Assembly (NCBI GenBank): GCA_001599935.1
Contig: BCIJ01000004.1
Location: 964,831-1,027,189 of the forward strand
From: Holtermannia corniformis
Lineage: Eukaryota > Basidiomycota > Tremellomycetes > Holtermanniales
Reading direction: 5' to 3'
DNA: 62,359 nucleotides
The first letter of the stretch is position 1. Each line of letters begins with the position of its first letter. The translations under genes and the position numbers were made by a program. The notes beneath the pieces are model-generated. The model was not told the DNA's origin and searched no databases. It saw only the letters and a list, made by a program, of their open reading frames with translations. Positions 35,198-44,312 of the stretch are shown piece by piece.

Positions 35198-36084
35198 CGC
35201 GGCGGCGGCGAGCGACGCGGCGGTGGCAAGAGCGATCTGATCAGAGCGTTGCGAGAGCGAGGTGTAGAGAGCTCGAGAGCGAGGTGTAGAGAGCTTGAGA
35301 GCGTCGGTGCTCGAGAGAGTCTGATAGCGAGGATGGGAGCGATGAATGCGGCGACGAGAAACGGGGGACGGTCCGACGGGAGTGACGAGCAGCGGCTGTA
35401 GGTGAGTCAGCCGTGCGCCAACCAGCGTCAAGTGGTAGCCGTCGCAGGGCCTGCTACAGAGCCGAGCCTGCTATAGCCGACTCTGCTACAGCGATACAGC
35501 CTGTCACTCACCTACGCACACCTCGACAATGCCGATTGCTTCTAGACGGCGCTCGCGTAGCCCGAGGGTCAGCCCAGTGAAACCACAAAGCCACGCTGGC
35601 GTAGAGATCAGCCGCTACTTTGGCGTTGCCACCCGAGATCTCCAGTGGGAGCTTGGATCACTTGACGGCTCGGTGCGCGGTGGTCATGCGATGAGATGAG
35701 CTTGGGCCTTTGCGGCCAGAGCTCGAGCTAGTCGCGCTCTGCAGGTCGAAGACACCGAGCTAACCCCACTACCCGGTATAACGCCGAAACGCCGCGATGG
35801 AGCAAAGGCTCGGTGTCGTCCTAGAGCACTATCCATCGACCCAATCGACTCGAAACCATGCGCAAACGATCCACAGAGCCTCGATACGTATGGGTGGCGC
35901 GCAAGAGCGGCGAAAATGGATGGGAAATCGGCTTTGGCTCCTGTAAAGAGTCCTCGGTAGCCCTCCAGCGCCCTGCCCTCCAGTCGCCACCACCACCTCG
36001 TCGCGCCCAGCACCCCGGTTGCGTCACAACGTTGACACTCCTGACGCCTTGCCTCTCACCCTCGTCTTGATCTTGGCGCCCACC
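35198..36084. other. Divergent intergenic region with short repeats
   Basis: 887 bp between two divergent genes of unknown function. A 20-bp tandem repeat (GAGAGCGAGGTGTAGAGAGC) occurs twice at about 35259-35300, and a looser CTGCTA(C/T)AG repeat runs at about 35450-35500. A 70-codon frame from 35858 (MRKRSTEPRYVWVARKSGEN) could be an upstream exon of the next gene, but I cannot connect it. Confidence 0.4.
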
Positions 36085-38428
36085 ATGAACGGGGTGACGA
36101 AACGGCAGCTGTATGCCGCCCAGCTCGACGCCGAGACTCGAGGCCCTGGGGCGTTGCTCAACTCGCTCGAGCCGTTCAGGCGAGTGGCCGAGCTGCAAGA
36201 GGTGGAGATGCAAAAGGATCTCAAGCGGTCGCCCGCCCAGCTGGTGATGGTAGGTCAAGCCCGCGACGACCGAGCTGACGGCAGGGTCGAGCGGAGCAGA
36301 GGGTACGCTCTGAGCGATCGGAAAGGGCTGACCGCAGAATGCTCTGTTTGTACTGATGCAGCTGCTCGGTGTCGACCTCGAGACACAGCCGACGAGGCAA
36401 CGCCGTCGGTGTGCCAATGCGGTCAACGCTCTGATCGTAGGTCACTCTTGGTCTGCACGAGCTGACGACAGAACTGAGCCGAGAGGGTTCGTTGCCTAGC
36501 GTAGCGGCTAACACGGCTAACACGCTCCAGGCCGAGGCCAGAGTCCGCGAGCTCGAGGTGGGTGCCAGTGGTATGGCTCTGCTGACCGCAGGCCGCACCG
36601 CAGGCCGCACCACAAGCCGTCTATACCGACATCTATAACCTGCTGTTCCCGAAAGAAGACCGCGCACAAACGTCAGCAAAAGCCAACTGCAGCGCGGGAT
36701 CGAGAGCATCAACGAGCAATGGGTGAGTCTAGCAGCCGTGGCATGGCTGACGACAGACGGGTGTCGGTCAACTGTTCGGGTCGCTCGCCAAGATAGTCGA
36801 TGTCGATCTCGACCAACACAAGCAGCTCAAGCCCAAGGAACGGCGACAAGTTATCCACGACGCCGTCAAGGCGTCGAAGCAAAAGGTGCGGCTGAGCGTG
36901 CGACTGCGCTGACGGCAGACTGTCACGCATGAGACGATGACCCTGCTCGAGCTCGAGATCAACGACGACGATCCCGTGCCGCACATTCATGCAGCGATCG
37001 AAACGCTGAAAGCCAAGGTGGGTGCACGTTGCCAGACTGTGCTGACGACAGGTCGGCAACCGCGACACGACCATCACCGCCCAGTACAAGCTGGTCGCGA
37101 TCTGGCAACAGCTCGCAGCGTCGCCGCCTGAAGCATACGACAAGCTCGCCGACCAAGTCTCTGCCGGGTTGACGTTGCAGTATGGCAACCTTGGCGAGGC
37201 GATCAGCAAGTGGCAAGCTCTCGACGGTAGAGCAAGCGGCGACGCTACAAGACCGCGCGGCGCAGATCACCGACGTGGGGCGACGCGCACAATCGCAAGC
37301 TCGTCACGGCTCTGGGCAAGCTGTGTGATGCTGGGGCGAAAAAGACGTCCAACGGTCTGGTGCGGCAGATCACCAACGCGATGCTCGCTCTCGACAAGGC
37401 GCTCGATCAGATGGCGATCGGCCTCGCCACGCACCAGACTGCACTCGACGCAGTCTTGAGCAAGCTAACCCGTGCCAAGCCAAAGCCGACACCATCAGGC
37501 GTGTGCGAGCAGATTGCCGAGGCACTCGACGCGGACGCGATCCACATGGCAGAGGTGGGTCCCTGCGACAGGCTGAGCGTGACGGCCTGTACGCCATCCT
37601 CGAGAGGATCGAGCCGACTATCAGGAAGCCAGATGTCGCGCGAGCAGCCTTGGCCGAGCAGACCAAGAGTGCCGTGACTGCCGTGGTCAAGGCAAACGCA
37701 GCTCTAGCCCACACTGAAGCCGAACGCCTCGATGACGTCCTCCGCGTCCTCGGCAAGCTCGTCGGCGGCAAGTCGAACGCAACCCACGCCAGCGCCATCT
37801 CGAGTATCGACCAAGCCCTCGCGTCGATCGACCAATCGACGGGTCAAGCCAAATGCGCCGGACTCGAGGACCAAGTTGCCGCAGCTGTCAAACAGCTCGA
37901 GACGGACGCTAGCGATCACGAGCGGGACCTCCAAACGATCCACGACTCGCTCGTCGGCCGTGACGCCATGGTCCACGAGACCCTCCAGCACGGCATCACC
38001 CAGGCCCTAGCCGCAATCGCTGCCAAGGTCGACGCAAACGACGGGCTGGGCGCTTGCGTCGGTACCACCGTTGACCAACTCAAGATCGACGTGGTCGAAT
38101 ATCCCGTCGAGGTCAGTAACAGCTTGGTGAGCGAGGCTAACGATCAGTGGGACGACAACGAGGACGAGGAGGGCGACGAGGAGGGCGACGAGGAGGACGA
38201 CAACGAGGATGACGAGGACGGCGACGAGGAAGAAAAGACGGATGACGAGGTTGACCAGGAGACGGTACGCACCATCCTACCTTCACCCCATCTGACGAGC
38301 AGATCCTCGAGCGCGGCATCCCTCCCACGCCCGAGCTCTCGAGTACTCTTACCTCCTCGACGTCGACTCGACCTCCGCAGACTCCAACGGCCAGCACCCA
38401 CCACGCCCGCAGATATTTCACCAAGTAA
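36085..38428 (+). CDS. Coiled-coil protein with acidic region, function unknown
   Basis: It begins MNGVTKRQLYAAQLDAETRG at 36085. Many exons are separated by unusually short introns (33-39 nt, each GTGNGT...CTGACNNCAG). The product is strongly helical (LEPFRRVAELQEVEMQKDLK; QLFGSLAKIVDVDLDQHKQL; AAVKQLETDASDHERDLQTI; VHETLQHGITQALAAIAAKV), so probably coiled-coil. Near the C-terminus is a long Asp/Glu tract (DEEGDEEGDEEDDNEDDEDG), then a Pro/Thr/Ser tail (PPTPELSSTLTSSTSTRPPQ) to TAA at 38426-38428. Exon choice around 37200-37620 is uncertain. A fragment of its 3' end is duplicated at 31726-31869. No known family recognised. Confidence 0.45.
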
Positions 38429-39045
38429 AGCAGATGTACATCATGCACCACACTTGCAGCGGCAATGCCACGACGACAAGCACTCGGTCAGCCACCGACG
38501 TAGTGCCGTACCTTGCCCTGACCTCTTTGTGCGTGTAGGGAATCTGCCCACTCCTGCACTGCCGATGCGGCAAGAGACATCGGAGCGCCGACTGTCGCAG
38601 TGCACCTACTCGTCTCCCCGTGTGTCCAAGGTCGCTCGTATCGGAGAGGCAGGCCCTCCGCGAGAACGATCGAGTGCGAAGGATGCGGTTCTGCTGCGCT
38701 CACCGTGCTCTATTCGTCTATGTACGGATGTTGCGCAAAGCGGGTTCCAACGCCATTATCCGCTTTGCCGAGTTTGTGCGCGGTTTGACACGGACTGCTC
38801 GCTGATCGTGAGCAAGCGCCACAAGTTGGTGACGGGCTGGCTGCCAGCGCGAGAGCAACATCGGATCACTACGATCAACGTCGTCGCGGCTCTCAGACAC
38901 CTCTGCATAACCGATTCGGGCCGAGGCGACAGGACAGGACGGCCGCAGTGCCAGATTAGGGATCGCTTCCGTGAGGTGACACCCGGACAACCTACGCCGC
39001 TGTCACATTGACATTATATCGTCGTCGTCATATGTACAAATGTCG
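38429..39045. other. Convergent intergenic region
   Basis: 617 bp between two convergent stops. Open frames exist on both strands (for example 38620-38805 plus) but none is convincing. The first 35 bp belong to the duplicated block also seen at 31726-31869. Confidence 0.4.
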
Positions 39046-41188
39046 TCATATCTTGAGCAGCTCCTTGAGAGTTGCCCGCTCATACTCGACCATGTCGTCC
39101 GTGACGGGCTGCGCCTTTTCAAAGTCGATAAAGACCCAGCCGAGGTGAGGCTGGCGGCGTCGACGGACATGGCGGAGCTCGAGATCACCGTGCAGCCAGC
39201 CTGCCTTGTGCAGTCGGTCCAGCGCCGCCATGATCGCCAATCTAGACAAAAGGGTCAGCTGTGGCCAAGCTCGGATGCTCACTTGTCTTCCGGCGAGTCA
39301 TTCACACTCGCTGCGTCGCCCACGCGCTCCATTGCAAGCACGGCGACAGGGTGGTCGAGCGCATCGAGCCCCGCCCAAAAGCCGAGCATGACCGGGGCGA
39401 TACCTTTGCTTGAAAGGTTTGAGATCACCGCCGCTTCAGTCGCAAGACGCGGCAATGTCTCCTCGGGTTCGCACGGCGGGCCAAGCAGGTCGTCCATGCC
39501 AATCGGCCGGTTCTCGGGGGCGAATGTCGTCGCTCGCACGAATTTGAATGCGCACGCTCGCGCCCGGCCTCGGGTGACAAGCTTGCCGGCATAGACATCA
39601 GCAAAGCTGCCGGTGCCAAGGCGCGAGCTGAAGCGCATGTGGGTTGGCGCAGGTGTACGCCACTGGGGAGCGAGAGGGATGTCGTGACTGAGCGCTGTCA
39701 CCACCTGTGTTTGAACGGGTTTTGGCAAGGCGTCCCTGTTTGGGAGCTCGATGAAGATCCTCGGGACAATGTGATGCAGACCACGGCGTGCGAGCTTGGG
39801 GTTGATTTCGATCGTGCAGATCTACGGAACGTGAGCAACGACATGGGGAGGAAACCGACCTTGGAGATGGAGGTCAGAGCGCCACCGCTGACTGCACGAT
39901 GGAACGCGCCATAATCAGCGCAACGACTATACTGCCAACGGTTGGCTACCGGGTAGTCTTGGTACTCTGCAGCCGGAGCCTCGGCATGGTCCCCATCATC
40001 GTCGTCGTCGTCGCTCTGCCCGTCATTGTCACCGCCGTCGCTGTCGCCATAGCCCCCATCATCGTCCTCGCCACCCTCGTCGTCCTCGCCACCCTCGTCG
40101 TCCTCGCCCCTGTCCTCAATGTCGCCATTGTCATCCACGGGATCTACCGCGGCAGATATGGTCATGGCGACAAGCGCGAGCGGCGGTCGGATGTATACAT
40201 CGCCGTACACGAAATCTGGTTCAGATACCGGGTAGTTGTCGCCGGTGTAGGCGTCGAGATGGCCTGTAGAGTAGTAGACGCGGGAGACATCCATGGAACC
40301 TTGTGGCTGCCCTTGACGCGTCCCAGCACGAGTAAAGATAAAGTGGTTGCCGTTGGTGACGAATGAGCGCGTGACTGGACCGTTTACCTGCTGACCCCAA
40401 AACTGGCAAATCAGCCAAAACGTCATCTAGCGTGCACTCACCTGGCGGAGGATGTGCAAGGCGCGCAGCTGCTTTGCGCGACGCCTGTCTCCGGTTGGCA
40501 GCAACGGCGCATTGGCGAGGATGTCGATCACGTAGTGGTGGCGTGCCCACCACACGATCCATCGCATCACCTCGAGGTCGGCGACAAGCTCGCGGTTGAC
40601 TTGACCCGTCAGCAGCAGTTTGTCGAGCGGTCCCATGATGACTGAGATGTCGGGTAACATCTGACCATAAGTGTTGGTGCGGTTCGTAGTGACCCGGAAA
40701 GTCGAGTCAGGGAGTGCGATGCAAGGGACACGGTGGATGACCAACGACATCTGGTCGATCAGAAAGGGCGTGAGAGTTGTGGGTTCGTCGTGGAAGACCT
40801 TCTCCCAGCGTTGAAGCAGGACCTCGGACGAAGTATGCGACCTGTACGACTTGAGGAGTCTGGATGAACATGCGAGGTCGTCAAGCCAGTCCTCGGCGAT
40901 GGCGATGTCTGTCTCAATCCAGTCCGAGTCGAGGGAGATGATGGCTCCGGTGAGCTCGTTGATGGCGACTTCGAGGGCCGTGCTTGTCTTCGAGGTCGAT
41001 ACGCTTGAGAGTATAGACTGCATTCTGGCATTCCACGACGCGGGCGTGAACATCCATTGTTTTAGATATTCGAGAGCCGTTGCGTCTTGTTCTGGCTGGA
41101 GTTGATGAAGGAAATTGAGGTACCAGTGACCATCCGCGTCGACGCATTCGTATAGCTCTTCGATGTCATCCTGCGTCCACAGCGGCAT
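39046..41188 (-). CDS. Fusion protein: unknown N-terminal domain, acidic linker, protein-kinase-like C-terminus
   Basis: Four exons join in frame. The N-terminal half from MPLWTQDDIEELYECVDADG at 41188 is well-formed but unrecognised (LNFLHQLQPEQDATALEYLK; RELVADLEVMRWIVWWARHH; GDVYIRPPLALVAM). Then an Asp/Glu/Gly linker (DEGGEDDEGGEDDDGGYGDS). The C-terminal part is kinase-like: glycine loop GTGSFADVYAGKL, candidate lysine in ACAFKFV, catalytic loop HGDLELRHV and metal-binding-like FIDFEKA. The usual Asn after HxD is His and DFG reads DFE, so activity is doubtful. Stop at 39046. The frame is open upstream to 41434, possibly with another intron, so the start could lie further 5'. Confidence 0.55.
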
Positions 41189-41820
41189 CCCGGATTGCAC
41201 TGGATGCGTCAGCTGTGCCTCTACGTGACCAACTGAGCTTACCCGTGAGATCAGTCCGAGGAGGTGTTGAGCAAGTGAAGCGTCGGGAGGATTGCACCAA
41301 CAACGGCGCGCCGCGATGCCAGCGTCCTTGTCAGACGACCTCGCGGCGCATCGCACTTCTTTGTTCGCTCGACTGGGCCAAAGGTGTTGGCCGCTCGGCC
41401 GAGGCGAGTGAAGGTGCGAGCGTGAGTCACGCAAGGGGTTGGTCGGCGGCTGATCGATGCAGTCGACTTTTGCCCATCGGCCACTTCACGATGTTCTACT
41501 CGACGCTGATCGCAGCGATAGATCCTGCCCTTGCTCTCGGCTACAATCCACAGTTTCTCGATGCTGGATGGATGCAGCCGTTGGCGAGCAAGAAACAAGC
41601 TCGGAACAGGGCATCGCCGTTTGATACCATCGCATCACAAGTCCGACCGAGCATTGCAGCAGCAAACATGTAGACGGCATACGCAGCTACCCTGCACGCC
41701 AGCAAGCGACGTCTTCAGTAGGAACCCCTCTCGACAACATCCCGCCAGATTGCATCTCAGCGAGAACAGAGCACCCAACTAGAGACGAGGTGACGCAGGT
41801 GAGTAGGATCACCATGAGCA
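41189..41820. other. Unresolved accessory stretch
   Basis: The 5' flank of the kinase-like fusion gene and of the plus-strand broken gene. Minus-strand frames at 41251-41598 and 41251-41434 might be an upstream exon of the fusion gene (an intron GTAAGCTCAG...CTGACGCATCCAG is visible ending near 41200), but the frames do not settle the question. Confidence 0.35.
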
Positions 41821-43367
41821 ATGCGATGGCCCGGGAGGCTGATGACGCCGCAGTCAGGGGCAGCATGGCGTCCAAGACAATCCGGCTTGTGCTACAAACA
41901 CGACACCATCCGAGCAGCTCTGGGATGCTCGGGCCAACCGGGCGTCCGTTCACCTGGAGTCTATTCGACATCCACGTCGGGGGTGGACAGACGCCGACTG
42001 TACATTGCAGCAGACGATCAGGAGCTGGAGCGCACAGGTAAGCCGTCACAGGCCCAAGTGCTGCTCGATCTGACCACTCTCAGACGTCTGCCGTATTATC
42101 AGACCATACTCGCAGTCCTCCAAACTCGAGTCTCGCACGCTCAAGACGCTTACTGAGAAAGCGGACTTCTTCCCGACCTTGACCTACGCTCAAGCGAGTG
42201 TCTCTTTCGGACAGTCCACGAGGTAGCAAACGCCTGCGAATACCACCCATCCCAATCTCCTTGCACGCCGCTCGACTCTCTTACAGGCAGTCGCAGCCCG
42301 CTTCAATGGCCACTACCCTCGAGCCCGGACCTTTGGGGACACACCGCGCTCGCTCGAGTACAAGCCTGATTCAGACACACCAGATCCGTCGAGCCTTGGG
42401 CAAGACGATTCTCTGCCTCGCGCTCGCGCAGCCGGCGTACCTACGGCGATGATCTCGACCCGGTTCGCCTCATCGCTCTCGAGTACAACGTTGTGATCGA
42501 GCTCTGTGGCGACCCGAGCGCTGGCATCTGCTACGACGGTGTGTACTCTGGCGCTCTCCGCCCTTCGACACGCACATTCACTTCAAGATGCGTCGTAGGC
42601 TTGATGTCGCCGTCGACGACGATGGCCTGTATGTGAACGACGCCGCTCAGCGTTGGACGCCTTTTTCGAGTTCATTCGGCCTGGCATGGCTCGGCTCGCG
42701 AATCGCTCCGTCCCGGCTCAATCCAATCGCATCCCCGGACAAAACGTCGAGTCTTTGTCGGACACGGATGGCTACGACCTCGCGATGAGTGGCAGTGGCT
42801 CGCTGCTGCTGCCGCCGCCCAGCCTGACAAGGACCTGTACGACAGACGCTACAAAGGCAAAGACGTCGCAGGCGACAGGGTACGATGAGGCGGACGCTGG
42901 CGTTCACCCTTCGGGGGCATGACCAGGGCAAAGACGACGGACCGCAGTAGCCTGAACGTAGCGAGAGTCACTTGCGACCTGGCCTATCACCGAGACGAAG
43001 ACATCACGCGCGTATGTCTGTGACAGTACCCAGCTCGCTCATATCTCAAGACCTTCAACTGGCTTCGTGCCATCGACCGCCAACCAGCGCCTCTTCTCGA
43101 CCGCGAGCACCGCAGACAGAGCCCGATCTCACGTCCGATCACAACAGCGCGTCCGACGAGCCTGATTCGCCTTTCGACTTGCCGTTTCCGATGAACATGC
43201 TAGCGATGGCAAGGGTCGAGCTGCTGGATAATCCTATTGCTGCGTCGCGTCTGAGCCTAGATTCGTCAGTCACTACGGTCTTCCACAAGCCAGTTTGCAT
43301 GACGAGCAATATAATGCATGACCTGCTCGCACTACCCTCAATGAACGGCCGTATCGACCAAACGTAG
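41821..43367 (+). pseudogene. Multiply frameshifted unknown gene
   Basis: Good coding segments follow each other in the same strand but in changing frames. First comes RLYIAADDQELERT, joined by a clean intron to DVCRIIRPYSQSSKLESRTL. After another intron: AVAARFNGHYPRARTFGDTP and SLEYKPDSDTPDPSS. A frame change at about 42430 gives GDDLDPVRLIALEYNVVIEL. Another at about 42550 gives PFDTHIHFKMRRRLDVAVDD. Then DAFFEFIRPGMARLANRSVP, then RPRDEWQWLAAAAAAQPDKD, and finally ASDEPDSPFDLPFPMNM. At least four changes lack an intron signal, so this is a decayed gene unless the assembly has indels here. Family not recognised. Confidence 0.45.
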
Positions 43368-43499
43368 CGAGGCGGTGACTAGGATGGCACAGCTCGAGGG
43401 TCCTGTGCAGGCTTCGGCACTCACAGGAGATGGCTGCTCTCGAGCGCCACGACTCGAGCGACGTTGGGAGCCTGGACTCTTTCCGCGTCTCTCGATAGC

Positions 43500-44312
43500 C
43501 GCAGCCTCGCAAAAATGCATGCGCTCGAATAAACTCTAGCCGCTGCGAAAGCTCCTCGGCCGGCTGCGACAGTAGTACCGCTTGCGCATGGCGGATACTT
43601 GCCATTGTCCAGCCGTCCATCTTGCCCAGGCCCATCAGCCACGGGTACACGTAGCCCTCGTGTAGCTTTGTTACGCCTGCTGGGTACCATAGGGCAGCGG
43701 CTGCTAGGAAGATTGCGACGCAGCCGTGGTCTTCAGGCTGGACTTTGACGCGCTGCAGCAAGTCAGATAATTTGAAGAAAGGCAGAGACTCACAAAGTCA
43801 CCGGCCTCGACGCGCCATTCAGTCGCACAGCTAGGTGCGAATGCGTGGAGGATCTCGAGTGTGTGAGCCTGTATCCACGGCGCTGTTGGTACATACCTGC
43901 TGCTGGCGTCTCTGCGTTACGCGAGCGGTTCATGACCAGCCAAACACTGCCAAAGATCGCACAGGCAATCGCACTGCCATAGATGATGGCGAACAGGGTG
44001 GCCGAGGAGTTGCAAGCGCTGCGAGTGTAGTATGGGTTTTGACAATGCTGCCGATCGCGATGGCGGGCGGGGCGGGCGTGGCGAGCGTGGCGAGGGTTGC
44101 GCAAGTCGCAAAGCGAGCGGCTTGGCGTCGAGCGTGCGTGTAGCAGGATGGACACGGGATACTGGCGATGCCGGTCGTGGACGTGATTGCAAAGCCGCGG
44201 TTGTACAGCGCTAGGGCTGGTAGGTCGAGAAGCGAGTGTACAGGGCCGCGAGCAGGCAACAGTAACGTTGATGACGATGGTGCGGCGATGCGACGCCGTT
44301 GCATTGCTCGTG
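43500..44312 (-). pseudogene. Possible small membrane-protein gene, frames unresolved
   Basis: On the minus strand I see a hydrophobic segment LFAIIYGSAIACAIFGSVWL followed by VMNRSRNAETPAAG. Further 3' are CATEWRVEAGDF and, across a GTGAGTCTCTG...CTGACTTGCTGCAG intron, RVKVQPEDHGCVAIFLAAAA and KLHEGYVYPWLMGLGKMDGW. These look coding, but the junction between the first two parts is one base out of phase for every splice I tried. Upstream, ALALYNRGFAITSTTGIASI lies in the segment duplicated at 32920-33060. Either a decayed gene or one with a missed exon. Confidence 0.35.
44080..44202 (-). repeat. Duplicated segment, copy B
   Basis: Inverted relative to copy A at 32920-33060 (11 kb away). Read on the minus strand, the frame YNRGFAITSTTGIASIPCPS is open here, whereas copy A has an extra base, so B may be closer to the ancestral form. 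Confidence 0.65.

Noticed and set aside
38620..38805. 61-codon plus-strand open frame downstream of the coiled-coil gene
   Set aside because: Short, basic, no start context or splice support; overlapped by an antisense frame.
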